Positions 9,116 through 19,241 of a stretch of 64,000 nt of DNA are shown here, in pieces (within the stretch, counting starts at the first letter, position 1; each line of letters opens with the position of its first letter). A program made the translations under genes and the position numbers. This DNA is from DASZQY01 sp035548515 (GTDB lineage: Bacteria > Pseudomonadota > Alphaproteobacteria > Rhizobiales > Kaistiaceae): assembly GCA_035548515.1 (NCBI GenBank), contig DASZSW010000010.1, positions 5,279-69,278 on the forward strand, given 5' to 3'. A model generated the notes under the pieces. That model did not search any database, was not told where the DNA came from, and was given only the letters and a program-made list of their open reading frames with translations.

Positions 9116-9289
9116 TTCCCTTTCTCCACATTGATCGCACTCCTTCCGCCGGTGCCCGCAGCCGCCGGCGCTGTGTTCGGTTTCGCACAGATTCTCTGCA
9201 CTGCCTCACCCCGATAAGTTGCATTTGCAGTTTACAACTGCCGCTCGCACTGCCTAGTTTTTCAGCGCCGTGCGGCGGCGGAGGCCAAA

Positions 9290-12200
9290 ATGATTCGTCA
9301 TTCGAAATTCGACACCGAATTTTTGAGCGGACGTCGCACGTCGAGCAGACGACCCATCCTCCTGCTCGGGACAGCCATCGGGTCGACCCTGTTTTTTGCC
9401 TCCCCCTCGTTCGCTGCCGTGCTGTGCGGACAGGCCGGGCCGTCTCCGATCTTCCAGACGGCAAGCATCGCGCTGGTCTGCGTCAACAACGACGATCGTG
9501 TTGCTCCTTCCGGCGAGGACGCAATCTCGCTGTCCACGACGGGCAACAACAGCGACATCACTCTCACCAATACCGGCCACCTCACCGCGACCGCGTCGCC
9601 ATCGGGCGGACGCGGCATCTTTGCGTCGACCAACGGCATTGGCGCCGACATCACCATCAACAACTCGGGCGCCATCGACTCGTCCGGCCACGCCATTATG
9701 GCGACCGACGATGGCTCGCATACCGGCACGAGCGACGACACCCACATCCTGATCATCAACTCCGGCGGCATCCAGACCGGCGAGGGCGCTGGCCTGATGG
9801 GCCGTGCGAGCTACGGCACGGGCAACGTCGTCGAGATCAGGAACACCGGCGCGATCACGACGGGGGCGAACCTCTCCGAGATCGGCGGCTCGACGGGCAT
9901 CTTCGCTTCGGTGGGCGGCAACAACGGCCTGGCCACTGTCACCAACGACGGCGCGATCACCACCGAGGGCGATACCGCCGCGGGCATCTCGGCGGTTGCG
10001 AGCTACTACCACGGCAACAACAGCGACATCGTCATCAACAACGGTGTCCACGGCACCATCATCGCGACTTCCCCCGACGCTTTCGGCATCTTCGCGTCGG
10101 CCGGCAGCGTCGACCCGGCCGGCGGCGTGCCCAACGCCAACAACGACGGCACGGTCATCATCAACAACGCCGCGTCGGTCAACGCCGGCTACCACGGCAT
10201 CGGCGCCTACTCCTACGGCACCAACGGCACGATCACCCTCGGCAACACCGGTGCGGTAACGTCGACAACCGGCGCGTCACTCCTCGCCAAGTCGAACAAC
10301 GACAACGCCGATATCAATATCACCAACAGCGGCAGGCTGACCGCACAGGGCACCGATCCGCTGGTTTCCCACGGCATCTACGCGGCGACGAACGGCGTCG
10401 GCGCCGACATCACCATCAAAAACACGGGTGAGATTGACTCGAACGGCCACGCCATCATGGCGACCGACGATGGCGCACATACCGGAACCAGCAACGACAC
10501 GTACGTTTCGATCACCAACTCCGGCAAGATCAACACCGGCAAGGGCGCCGGTCTGTACGGCCGCGCCAGCTACGGCTCGGGTAATGTCGTCGAGATCGTC
10601 AACACCGGCGCGATCACGACCGGCGTGAACACGTCGCCGATCGGCGGCGCAACGGCCATCTTCGCCTCGGTGGGCGGCAACGGCGGCTTGGCAAAGGTCA
10701 CCAACGACGGCGTGCTCACGACTGTCGGCGATACCGCCGCCGGCATTTCGGTGGTCGCGAGCTACTACCACGGCGACAACAGCAACATCATCATCAACAA
10801 TGGTGTCCACGGGACGATCATCGCAAACGCTCCCGGGGCTTTTGGCATCTTCGCTTCAGCCGGCAGCGTCGATCCGACCCCGCCTGATGCTGATCCCAAC
10901 CCCAACAACGGCGGCACGATCGTCATCGACAACGCCGCGTCGATCACATCGGGCTACCACGGCATCGGCGCGTATACCTACGGTACGGGCGGTGACATCA
11001 CCCTCACCAACAGCGGGCGGATCACTACTACCGGCACCTCGGATTCCAATGGCATCGTGGCCATCGCCAATGCTTCTGGCGCGGTGGTTTCGGTCGTCGA
11101 TAGCGGCGCGATAAACGCGCTTGGCTTCGGCATTGTTGCCCAGGCGCTGGGCGCCGGTTCCAGCCTCTCCGTCGATGCCAACGCCGACGTCTACGGCGCC
11201 GTCGGAGGCGTTCAGATCGTGACGGAGGAGCCGGCCACCCTGAACGTGGGAGTCGGCGGTTCCGTCAGCGCTGGCAACAACCTGGCCGTATCTGCGAGCG
11301 GCGGACCGCTTACCATCAACAATAGGGGCGCCGTCTATGGCCGCCTTGAGCTGGGCGACGACTACGTCGGCGATACGTTCAACAACCTGAGCACTGGCTA
11401 TTTCCGCGTCGTCACCGACAGCGACTTTGGCGATGGCGCCGACGTCGTCAACAACTCCGGCGTCATCGACGCATCCGGCGGCGGCACCGGCAATAAATCG
11501 TTCGTTGCCCTCGAGACCCTGAACAACACCGGCGGCCTTGTCTCGCTGGTCGACAATCACGCCGGCGACCACTTCACGACCTCCGGCAACTTCGTCGGCT
11601 CGGGGACTTCGCTGGTCGGCCTCGATGTGGATTTCAGCAATCCGGGCGCCGCCGACGTCTACACCATCCAGGGCAATTCCTCGGGGACGACGCGTGTCGT
11701 CATCAATCCGACCGGCATTACACCCGGCACGCCGCACGTTGGCGACATCGGTGTGATCGTCGTCAACGGGACCACGTCGGAACCCGATTTCGACCTGGCT
11801 GGCGGTCCCGTCAACGCTGGCTTCTACGCCTACGATCTTTTCCTCGACGGCAATACCCACGAGCTCCGCTACGTCGGCCTCGGCAACGCCGCCTACGAGC
11901 TGCCGGCGGGCGTGACCGGCGCTCAGGATCTGTGGCAGGACGGCTTCAACCTCTGGCAGGATCGCATCGCGAGTGCGCGCGACCATCACACGACCAACGT
12001 CGGGGAGCCCGCCGCCTGGATACAGGCGATGGGGAGCTGGTCGCACCTCGACCCCTCAATCACCTTCGAGGCGTCCGGCCGCACTGAGACCCTGAATCTG
12101 GACAACAGCCAGAGCATGGGCGGCGTTCTGGCGGGCGTCGACTTGAATACCGGCTCGTTCAATGGCGGCGACGTCATTGTCGGCGCCACCGCCGGCTACG

Positions 12201-12838
12201 TGACCTCGCTTCTCGACTTCGATGCCACGGACGACTTCTGGCAGTACCGCGGCGCGAGCCTCGGCGCCTACGCGTCGTTCTTGAAGGATGGCTTCTTCGT
12301 CAACGGTGCCGTCAAGCTCGACCTGCTGCGCGTGTCGATCAACAACAGGCAGGGCGCGGTCGTGTCCGATGCCGACACGAGCGCCACCAGCTTCGGCGGG
12401 CGCGTCGACGTGGGCTATCGCATGAACACCGGCTGGGGCTTCCTCGAGCCCAAGGTCAGCCTCCAGGGTGCCCGCACTTGGATCGGCGACGTCAGCCTTT
12501 TCGGCAGCGACGTCACCTTCCAGGATGGCACGAGCGGTCGCGTCACCGCAGCGCTGCGTGTCGGCACGCCTGAGATCGACCGCGGCGACGTGAAGATCGC
12601 GCCGAGCCTGACTTTCAGCATCTGGGACGATCTCGGCGGCATGAACACCGCCAATATCGGCGCCCCCATCTCGACCTCGACAGGCAACAACCCCGGCAGC
12701 GCTCTGTTCGGTGGCATTTCGGCCAACGTCGATTTCATCGGCCGGAACGGCTGGTCGGGTGGATTGCAGGCGAGCTTCAAGACGTCGTCCGATACGCAAG
12801 GCGGCAGCCTGGGGGCTTCGCTCCACTTCCACTGGTAA
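9290..12838 (+). CDS. Autotransporter outer-membrane beta-barrel protein with duplicated passenger
   Basis: An 1182-residue type V secreted protein. ATG 9290 follows GGCGGAGG. The long signal peptide (about residues 1-43, ending SPSFA) precedes a passenger of short beta-helix-like repeats rich in NNSG, NTGAIT and SGRIT motifs. A C-terminal barrel of about 280 residues starts near WIQAMGSWSHLD and ends with the outer-membrane signature LGASLHFHW (terminal aromatic W). The passenger contains two near-identical blocks of about 220 residues (9610-10250 and 10370-11030). Likely a surface adhesin; the ligand is unknown. Confidence 0.9.
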   Translation: MIRHSKFDTEFLSGRRTSSRRPILLLGTAIGSTLFFASPSFAAVLCGQAGPSPIFQTASIALVCVNNDDRVAPSGEDAISLSTTGNNSDITLTNTGHLTATASPSGGRGIFASTNGIGADITINNSGAIDSSGHAIMATDDGSHTGTSDDTHILIINSGGIQTGEGAGLMGRASYGTGNVVEIRNTGAITTGANLSEIGGSTGIFASVGGNNGLATVTNDGAITTEGDTAAGISAVASYYHGNNSDIVINNGVHGTIIATSPDAFGIFASAGSVDPAGGVPNANNDGTVIINNAASVNAGYHGIGAYSYGTNGTITLGNTGAVTSTTGASLLAKSNNDNADINITNSGRLTAQGTDPLVSHGIYAATNGVGADITIKNTGEIDSNGHAIMATDDGAHTGTSNDTYVSITNSGKINTGKGAGLYGRASYGSGNVVEIVNTGAITTGVNTSPIGGATAIFASVGGNGGLAKVTNDGVLTTVGDTAAGISVVASYYHGDNSNIIINNGVHGTIIANAPGAFGIFASAGSVDPTPPDADPNPNNGGTIVIDNAASITSGYHGIGAYTYGTGGDITLTNSGRITTTGTSDSNGIVAIANASGAVVSVVDSGAINALGFGIVAQALGAGSSLSVDANADVYGAVGGVQIVTEEPATLNVGVGGSVSAGNNLAVSASGGPLTINNRGAVYGRLELGDDYVGDTFNNLSTGYFRVVTDSDFGDGADVVNNSGVIDASGGGTGNKSFVALETLNNTGGLVSLVDNHAGDHFTTSGNFVGSGTSLVGLDVDFSNPGAADVYTIQGNSSGTTRVVINPTGITPGTPHVGDIGVIVVNGTTSEPDFDLAGGPVNAGFYAYDLFLDGNTHELRYVGLGNAAYELPAGVTGAQDLWQDGFNLWQDRIASARDHHTTNVGEPAAWIQAMGSWSHLDPSITFEASGRTETLNLDNSQSMGGVLAGVDLNTGSFNGGDVIVGATAGYVTSLLDFDATDDFWQYRGASLGAYASFLKDGFFVNGAVKLDLLRVSINNRQGAVVSDADTSATSFGGRVDVGYRMNTGWGFLEPKVSLQGARTWIGDVSLFGSDVTFQDGTSGRVTAALRVGTPEIDRGDVKIAPSLTFSIWDDLGGMNTANIGAPISTSTGNNPGSALFGGISANVDFIGRNGWSGGLQASFKTSSDTQGGSLGASLHFHW
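9610..11030 (+). repeat. Tandem duplication within autotransporter passenger
   Basis: Two coding repeats with a period of about 760 bp. Both contain ADITI(N/K)N(S/T)G, HAIMATDDG(S/A)HTGTS, GRASYG(T/S)GNVVEI, TNDGA/V and NNGVHGTIIA in the same order. Copy boundaries are approximate. Confidence 0.85.
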
Positions 12839-12923
12839 CGTCTTTCAGATGTGGAATTGCGTGCAACGTCCGTCCGGCGTCCGCTAGTCTGTCGTTATTG
12901 GTACCGTCGCCGGAGCGGACAGA

Positions 12924-13997
12924 TTGAGCGAACCTGACCCTGGCCGTGGAGCGCCGCAGCAGTCGACCCAGGTCACGCTGTCGCGTGGCTTCATTGCGTG
13001 GTTGGAACGTGCCCGGTGCGGGATCGCCTTCACCTCATACCAGACCGGGCAACTGTTTTTCGTCGGGCTGACGCCTGACCGCAAAACGTCCCTGCACCAG
13101 ACGCAATATGTGCGGGCGATGGGCATCCACGCGATCGGCGAACGCCTGCTGCTGGCGTCCGATACGGCGATCTGGCGTCTGGAGAACGTGCTGCAAACCG
13201 GCCAGGTCGCGCAGGGCATGTTCGACCGCATGTATGTGCCGCGCGCGGCATCCTTCACCGGCGATCTCGACGTCCACGAGCTGAGCGTCCGGCGCGATGG
13301 CCAGGTGGTGTTCGTCAACACCAGGTACTCGTGTCTCGCGACGTTGAGCGCTACCCATTCCTTCCGTCCGATCTGGAAGCCGGCCTTCATCAGCCGGCTG
13401 GTGCCCGAAGACCGGTGCCACCTGAACGGCCTGGCTATGGAGGGCGGGGAGCCGCGCTACGTCACCGCCGTCAGCCGTTCCGACTCCGTCGGCGGCTGGC
13501 GCGATCGTCGCTGGGAAGGCGGAATGATCATCGACGTGACCACCGACGAGATCGTGGTCGACGATCTCTCGATGCCGCACTCGCCGCGTTTGCACGATGG
13601 TGCGCTGTGGGTGCTGGATTCCGGTCGCGGCTCGCTGGTCCGCATCGACCGGGCGACAAAGAAAAAGGACGACATCGCCTTCTGCCCCGGCTTTCTGCGC
13701 GGCCTCGCTTTCGTCGGCCGGTTTGCGCTGGTCACGACCTCATTGCCGCGCGAGGGGCTGTTCAACAACCTGCCGCTGCAAAAGAACCTTGAGGCCAGAG
13801 ACGCCGAACCGCGATGCGCGGTCTACGTCATCGACACGCAGACACGCGGCATCGTCGAATGGATAGACCTGGTCGGTTACATCACGGAATTGTTCGACAT
13901 CACCACGCTGCCGAACTGCCTCTGCCCTGCTTCTGTCGCCCCAAGCGGCGCTGACGCCAACTCACTGGTCACCATCGAAGGCGAACTGCCCAGTTAG
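12924..13997 (+). CDS. TIGR03032/DUF4915 family protein
   Basis: A 357-residue protein from a TTG start (12924) with GGAG upstream. It has features of the TIGR03032 family: an N-terminal FIAWLERARCGIAFTSYQTG segment, a repeated short beta-rich pattern suggesting a propeller, and the motifs CHLNGLA, MPHSPRLHDGALWVLDSG and PGFLRGLAFVG. No signal peptide or membrane segment is visible. Biochemical function is not established. It lies 85 bp after the autotransporter on the same strand and may be cotranscribed with it. Confidence 0.75.
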   Translation: MSEPDPGRGAPQQSTQVTLSRGFIAWLERARCGIAFTSYQTGQLFFVGLTPDRKTSLHQTQYVRAMGIHAIGERLLLASDTAIWRLENVLQTGQVAQGMFDRMYVPRAASFTGDLDVHELSVRRDGQVVFVNTRYSCLATLSATHSFRPIWKPAFISRLVPEDRCHLNGLAMEGGEPRYVTAVSRSDSVGGWRDRRWEGGMIIDVTTDEIVVDDLSMPHSPRLHDGALWVLDSGRGSLVRIDRATKKKDDIAFCPGFLRGLAFVGRFALVTTSLPREGLFNNLPLQKNLEARDAEPRCAVYVIDTQTRGIVEWIDLVGYITELFDITTLPNCLCPASVAPSGADANSLVTIEGELPS

Positions 13998-14014
13998 CCG
14001 CAGCTGCCTCGGCG

Positions 14015-15448
14015 TCAGCTTCGACGGCCGGACCGCGCCTGATGCCCCCGGCTCCATAGCGCCACGCCGAGCGCCATCGCTGCGAGAACTGCAGCGACGC
14101 CGAACGTCAGCCGCAATCCCGACTGGCCTTCCGCGATCGACGGGAACGTGTCGTGCGATCCTGCGGCAAACAGCGCCCCCATCATCGACGCGCCGGTGAT
14201 GAGTCCGAGATTGCGCGCGAGGCCGAGCAGGGCGCTTCTGAGCCCGCGTTGGTCTCCGGCGACGTTGCGCATCACCATGGTGTTGTTCGCCGCCTGGAAC
14301 AGCGCGTACGCCGCGGTGATCGTCGCAAGCGCCCCGACATATCCCGCAACTCCGAACGCGCCCGGCAGGAATGCCATGAGCGAAGCTCCGGCCGTCACCC
14401 CGACGAGACCCACCAGCGCGGCTTCGAACGCGCCCGCACGGTCGACCATCCGGCCCGCCGGAATGCCGGTCAGCGCCGCGATGATTGGCCCGACCGACGT
14501 GACCAGGCCGGTGACGGCCGGCCCAAGGCCCATCGTGCGCGTCAGGTACAGCGGGCCCACCACAAGCGTTGCCATCACGACAGTAGAAACGATGGCGGCT
14601 TCGATCAGGCTGCCGGCCAGAACGCGGTCGCGCAAGAGCGCGATCTGGATCAGCGGCGAGCCGACGCGCGCCTCCACGAAGATGAAGGCGCCAAGCCCGG
14701 CGACCGTCAGCCCAGCCAGCAGTGCCGTCATCGACGGCGCGGCGCCGCCTTGCGTCATGGTCAGGGCGTAGCCTGCCAGCGAAAGCGTCAGCAATAGCGT
14801 CCCTGCCGGATCGAGGCCGGCGTTCTTCTCGTTCCGGCGATCGGATGGCAGGGCCCGGACGAGAGCGAAAGCCGTTGCCCCCGCTACTGCCATCGCAAAG
14901 AAAGCAGATCGCCATCCGAGCGCTGCGGTGAGGACACCGCCGAGCGAGGGGCCGAGCGCCGTCCCCAGGGTCGAGACGCTGCCGAGCAGCCCCATCGCCC
15001 GCCCGGTCTGCTCCTTCGGCACCACGTCGCCGACGGCGGCGAGCGTCAGCGCCATCATCGCCGCCGCCGCCACGCCCTGCAGCGCGCGCGACAGAACCAC
15101 GGCCCAGAGTGCCGGTGCGATTCCACTGCCCACCGAGGCCAGGGCAAACAACGCGGTGGCCGCCAGAAGCAGCCGCCGGCGCCCGACCCTGTCACCAAGC
15201 CTTCCGGCACCCACGATCAGGCTCGTCGTCGTCAGCAGATACGCGAGCACCGCCCACTGCACCTGCTGGATGGGCGCGGCGAAGGACACGGCCAGTGTCG
15301 GCAGCGTAACGTTGACGATGCTGGTTCCAAGCGAGGGCAGGAGCATCGCCAGCGACAGCGCGGCGAGCTGCCGCCACGGCGGGTGCGCTGGCATCCGAGC
15401 GCGTGCACTGCGCGCGCCGGACGGCTTGTGATCGTGGTTGGCAGGCAT
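14015..15448 (-). CDS. MFS transporter, DHA2-type drug efflux
   Basis: A 477-residue inner-membrane major facilitator with many hydrophobic segments, in the 14-helix DHA2 size range. Motif A is GAGRLGDRVGRRRLLL between helices 2 and 3. The motif C-like stretch LGTALGPSLGGVL is typical of drug:H+ antiporters. Substrate unknown. It is divergently transcribed from a LysR regulator across 109 bp, the usual arrangement for an inducible pump and its regulator. Confidence 0.9.
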   Translation of the reverse strand: MPANHDHKPSGARSARARMPAHPPWRQLAALSLAMLLPSLGTSIVNVTLPTLAVSFAAPIQQVQWAVLAYLLTTTSLIVGAGRLGDRVGRRRLLLAATALFALASVGSGIAPALWAVVLSRALQGVAAAAMMALTLAAVGDVVPKEQTGRAMGLLGSVSTLGTALGPSLGGVLTAALGWRSAFFAMAVAGATAFALVRALPSDRRNEKNAGLDPAGTLLLTLSLAGYALTMTQGGAAPSMTALLAGLTVAGLGAFIFVEARVGSPLIQIALLRDRVLAGSLIEAAIVSTVVMATLVVGPLYLTRTMGLGPAVTGLVTSVGPIIAALTGIPAGRMVDRAGAFEAALVGLVGVTAGASLMAFLPGAFGVAGYVGALATITAAYALFQAANNTMVMRNVAGDQRGLRSALLGLARNLGLITGASMMGALFAAGSHDTFPSIAEGQSGLRLTFGVAAVLAAMALGVALWSRGHQARSGRRS

Positions 15449-15557
15449 GATGGCTCCTTGTCGGTGCCGCCCGCAGATGCGCCGCCCACGCTATTTGCAG
15501 AAGACGCACGGATTGCATAAAATCAGTGCACGAAACGCATGTGTTCGGGGTGCGGCG

Positions 15558-16457
15558 ATGCCGGATCTGAATCTTCTCGTCACCCTCAACGCCCTTCTTG
15601 AGGAGGGCAGCGTCGTTGGCGCAGCGCGACGCCTCCGGCTCAGCCCTTCCGCGATGAGCCGCGCCCTCGAACGCCTGCGGAAGACGGTCGGCGACCCGTT
15701 GCTGGTGCGTGCCGGACGCGGCCTGGTGCCGACGCCCCGCGCCACCGCCTTGCGCGCGGAGGTCGGCGCCCTCGTCGATGGCGCGACCACCGTGTTGCGC
15801 CCCGCGGAGAAACTGGACCTCGCCAGTCTCGCCCGCCGCTTCTCATTGCGGACGAGCGAAGGGTTCGTCGAGACGTTCGGCCCGCGGCTGCTCGCCATCG
15901 TCGAAAAGGAAGCCCCGGGCGTCATCCTCCAGTTCGTCGCGAAACCCGACAAGGAGAGCGGTCCCCTCCGCGAAGGCCAGGTGGACATTGAAACTGGCGT
16001 GATCGATGCCGATACGGCGCCCGAAATGCGAACCCTGCCTCTGTTCGAGGATCGTTGGATCGGCGCGGTGGCCAACGGCCACGCTCTTGCGCGCGGTCGC
16101 GTGACGACGGGCCGCTACGCCGCCGCGCGCCACATCCTGGTGGCGCGGCGCGGCCTGCACAGCGGCGAGATCGACGCTGCGCTCGCGGCGGTCAGGCACG
16201 ATCGAAAGATCGTGACGCTCGTCAACGGGTTCTCCGCCGCGCTGGCGCTGGCGCGCGAAACCGATCTGGTCGCGACTGTGCCCGGCCGGCACACGGCGGG
16301 CCTGCGCAAAGGCATGTACACCTTCGCCCTGCCATTCCCGGTGCCACCGTTCACGGTCTCGATGATGTGGCATCCGCGCATGGATGGCGACCTCGCGCAT
16401 CGCTGGCTCCGCGGCTGCGTTCGCGAGGTGTGCCGCGCGAGAACGACGCGCGCGTGA
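15558..16457 (+). CDS. LysR-family transcriptional regulator
   Basis: A 299-residue LTTR. The N-terminal winged HTH (LNLLVTLNALLEEGSVVGAA, then RLRLSPSAMSRALERLR) is followed by a periplasmic-binding-like effector domain. ATG 15558 is chosen because the HTH starts within five residues; the in-frame extension to 15438 has no family similarity and overlaps the divergent gene. It probably controls the adjacent MFS pump. The intergenic stretch holds TGCA-N9-TGCA near 15517-15533, a possible operator. Confidence 0.88.
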   Translation: MPDLNLLVTLNALLEEGSVVGAARRLRLSPSAMSRALERLRKTVGDPLLVRAGRGLVPTPRATALRAEVGALVDGATTVLRPAEKLDLASLARRFSLRTSEGFVETFGPRLLAIVEKEAPGVILQFVAKPDKESGPLREGQVDIETGVIDADTAPEMRTLPLFEDRWIGAVANGHALARGRVTTGRYAAARHILVARRGLHSGEIDAALAAVRHDRKIVTLVNGFSAALALARETDLVATVPGRHTAGLRKGMYTFALPFPVPPFTVSMMWHPRMDGDLAHRWLRGCVREVCRARTTRA

Positions 16458-16565
16458 TCCTCATGACATAGCGTCGCGTGCACGTATCGAGTGCAAACGT
16501 TGCGCGTTCCGCACATGTCGGTGTCGATCTAATAGGAAGCCGTCATCAATTCGGAGGGCTTCCAC

Positions 16566-17369
16566 ATGACTACGATCGAAACATCCGTCCCCGCAGCGGG
16601 ACGCTTCGCACAATCCGCAGCCGCAAGACTCTTTTCCCGGGGGAACAGCATGAACGAACAAACCGGCGCTCAGCGCCAGTCGCAATATCTCGCGCGCATG
16701 ACGGGCTTTCTGTTTCTCGTCACGTTCGCCACATCGATACCCCCGGTCATCTCCTTCTACGTGCCGGCGCTGAGCGAGCCGGCGTTCGTCCTCGGCGGCA
16801 GCTTTGATCAGGGCGTGTCGTGGGGCGCGCTGCTCGAGCTCCTGCTCATCATCTCCAACATCGGCACCGCGCTCGCGCTCTATCCCGTGCTGCGCCGCCC
16901 GTTCAGGGTGCTGTCCCTCGGCTACGTCACCGCGCGCCTCACTGAATGCGGTTTTATCGCGCTGGGCGTCGTCGCTCTCCTGGCGCTGAATACGCTGCGC
17001 GCGCACGCTGGCGGCCTTGATCAGGCCGCGCTGACCGCTGTCGGTCAGGCGCTGGTTGCCGTCCACGACTGGACCTTCCGCCTCGGGCCCGGATTTGTGG
17101 TCGGCGTCGGCAACGGGCTCATCCTCGGCACCATGATGTGGCAGAGCCGCCTCGTCCCGCGCACCATGTCCATCCTCGGACTCGTGGGCGGCCCCGCCAT
17201 TCTCGTTTCCGGCGCCGCAGTCCTGCTGGGCCTGATCGAAGCCGGCTCGACACCGCAGGTCATCGCGACCATCCCGGAATTCTTCTGGGAGCTGTCGCTG
17301 GGCCTGTGGCTGCTGCTGCGCGGCTTCAACCCCGCAGCGCTCGCCAGGGCAGAAGCCTCGGCAGCCTGA
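16566..17369 (+). CDS. DUF4386 domain-containing membrane protein
   Basis: A 267-residue integral membrane protein with about six hydrophobic helices. DUF4386 features include the N-terminal ARMTGFLFLVTFATSIPPVI and the late PEFFWELSLGLWLLLRGF. ATG 16566 follows a good GGAGGG; an internal ATG at 16650 (MNEQTG) with its own GGGGGAA is also possible. Function of the family is unknown. It is downstream of the LysR gene, same strand, after a 108-bp gap. Confidence 0.8.
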   Translation: MTTIETSVPAAGRFAQSAAARLFSRGNSMNEQTGAQRQSQYLARMTGFLFLVTFATSIPPVISFYVPALSEPAFVLGGSFDQGVSWGALLELLLIISNIGTALALYPVLRRPFRVLSLGYVTARLTECGFIALGVVALLALNTLRAHAGGLDQAALTAVGQALVAVHDWTFRLGPGFVVGVGNGLILGTMMWQSRLVPRTMSILGLVGGPAILVSGAAVLLGLIEAGSTPQVIATIPEFFWELSLGLWLLLRGFNPAALARAEASAA

Positions 17370-17458
17370 CCGTCAGAGGTAAGCGCAATCGGGAGGGCGG
17401 CGACCACGCACGCTCTCCCGCTTGCCGTTCGTCTTCCACCCAACGCACGCAGGCTGCG

Positions 17459-18388
17459 CTAGTTCGGCCGCTGCCGCCGCGGCGGACCATTCACCGGCGC
17501 GACCTGCTTCAGATAGGCAACGATCGCGGCGAGATCGCTTTCCGGCAGATGCGCCAGGTTCTGCTGCACCTCCAGCATCACGCCGTTGAAATCCTGCCCC
17601 ATCTCGAGATCGAACAGCAGATCGTCGGCGGATTTATCGCCGATACCACCGGTGCCCGGCGTCAGGTTCGGTGCCCGCCCGCGGCCGGAAAGATTGGGTG
17701 CGCCGCCGAGCGCATGTGTCATGTCGAGGCCGCCAAGCCCGAACAGAGTCCGCGGCGTGTGGCATTCGTTGCAGTGCCCCGGCCCGTTGACGAGATATGC
17801 GCCGCGATTGACCTCCGCGCTCTTCGTCGCATCGGCCGCGAACTCGCGCCCGTCGAGGAACAGAAACTTCCATAAGCCCAGGCCGCGGCGGATGTTGAGC
17901 GGGAAGGGGAGCCGGTCCGGCTTGTTCTCGGCATGCACGGGCGGCAGCGTGTCGAGAAACGCCTTGAGGTCGACGAGATCGGCGATCGGCATGCGTTGGT
18001 ACGATGTATAGGGGAACGACGGGTAGAGATGCGTGCCGCCGGGCCCGATGCCGCGCTTCATGGCGTTCAGAAAATCGAGCATCGTCCAGTTGCCGATCCC
18101 GGTGTCCTTATCCGGCGAAATATTCGGCGGGAAGAACGTGCCGAACTTCGAGGTCAGCGCCTTGCCGCCGCCGAGCATCGGCTTGGCGTCGCTGGCCTTC
18201 GCGTCCGGCGACAGGTGGCACGACACGCATCCGCCCGCCCAGAACACAAGCTCGCCGCGCGTGGCGTCGCCAGGCGTCGTCGGCACCACCGAAGCCGCCA
18301 GCGGCCGCGGCTCCGTGAGAATCCAGAACGCCGCGAAGCCGACCGCGACCACCACCACCAGTCCAGTCAGCCACCGGCGAAGCCGCAT
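17459..18388 (-). CDS. Diheme cytochrome c family protein
   Basis: A 309-residue protein with an N-terminal signal anchor (LTGLVVVVAVGFAAFWIL) and two c-type heme sites, CVSCH (residues 54-58) and CNECH (about 204-208). Each sits in a cytochrome c domain, with possible distal Met ligands. This two-domain layout resembles the cytochrome subunit of membrane dehydrogenases (alcohol or gluconate type), but no catalytic partner gene is adjacent. Located in the periplasm facing the inner membrane. The partner is unknown. Confidence 0.88.
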   Translation of the reverse strand: MRLRRWLTGLVVVVAVGFAAFWILTEPRPLAASVVPTTPGDATRGELVFWAGGCVSCHLSPDAKASDAKPMLGGGKALTSKFGTFFPPNISPDKDTGIGNWTMLDFLNAMKRGIGPGGTHLYPSFPYTSYQRMPIADLVDLKAFLDTLPPVHAENKPDRLPFPLNIRRGLGLWKFLFLDGREFAADATKSAEVNRGAYLVNGPGHCNECHTPRTLFGLGGLDMTHALGGAPNLSGRGRAPNLTPGTGGIGDKSADDLLFDLEMGQDFNGVMLEVQQNLAHLPESDLAAIVAYLKQVAPVNGPPRRQRPN

Positions 18389-18397
18389 TGGATCGTC

Positions 18398-19042
18398 CTA
18401 TTTCGCGCCCTTGCCGACGTGAACACCCGACATGCGGATGTTATCCAGCATCCGGCGAAAATTATCGTTGAGCGTCGTCTCGATTTCCGGCCGCCCCTCC
18501 AGCCGGCTAAGCAACATCCCCGCCGCCTCGATGGTGGACAGTCCTTGCCGCCGCGGCTCGCGCCGCAAGTTGCCGTAGAGCGAGGGCCGTTTCGGATTGA
18601 GCGCGACGCGCTTGCCCTTCAGCACCCACGCATTCCGCCACCACAGCGTCTTCGCCTGGCTCCACGTTCCGTCGAAGACGACGATCCCGTCGATATCGGC
18701 GAGAGCGCCATCCTGATCGGCAACCGGCGCGCCCTTCTTGTCCAGGACCGCGATCTCGCGGCCGCCCGGAAAATCGCTGGCGCGCGCGGAGCCGAGATGC
18801 AGGATCGCCCATCGCTTCGGATCTGCGGCGCGGCCCAGTGCCTTCGCGAGCGAAGGCCATGACAGACCGATCTTCAGCGTGGCGTTACTGAGACTGGCGA
18901 CCGCCAACTGCGCGCTGCCCAGGGCCGCGTCCTGCTCCTGCGGATGCTGCAGGATAAGCAACGCGACGCGATTATCTATCTTGGCGGGAGAGCTGTTCGC
19001 GTTGCCCAATGTCTTTCCCTTGGCCGTTCGCAGCCCGGTCAT
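18398..19042 (-). CDS. DTW domain-containing protein (probable tRNA-uridine aminocarboxypropyltransferase)
   Basis: A 214-residue protein with the DTW-family core: the ILQHPQE box in the N-terminal third, then FDGTWSQAKTLWW, followed by ALNPKRPSLYGNLRREP and LSTIEAAGMLLSRLEG. Family members such as TapT transfer an aminocarboxypropyl group from SAM to tRNA uridine to make acp3U. The N-terminal zinc cysteines of some members are not evident here. It lies 9 bp upstream of the cytochrome gene, so the two are probably cotranscribed. Confidence 0.78.
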   Translation of the reverse strand: MTGLRTAKGKTLGNANSSPAKIDNRVALLILQHPQEQDAALGSAQLAVASLSNATLKIGLSWPSLAKALGRAADPKRWAILHLGSARASDFPGGREIAVLDKKGAPVADQDGALADIDGIVVFDGTWSQAKTLWWRNAWVLKGKRVALNPKRPSLYGNLRREPRRQGLSTIEAAGMLLSRLEGRPEIETTLNDNFRRMLDNIRMSGVHVGKGAK

Positions 19043-19241
19043 GCTGCGCTGCAGGAGTAACTGCGGAGATCACGCGCTAAACACAGTTTCGTGATTCTTG
19101 CTGACCGCACAGAAAACAATCGCCAATGGTCTGACAATTCACCAGATTCATTCCAGCGATTCTTGGGTCGAATTCCGCAATTCTTAACTCGGCACGGCAA
19201 AAACTTGGCTTCCTGATTCGAGTGGCTTCCCGGATCGTTGC

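Noticed and set aside
9116..9289. Additional small gene between tRNA-His and the autotransporter
   Set aside because: Open frames are short and out of context; the stretch is more likely tRNA 3' flank and autotransporter promoter.
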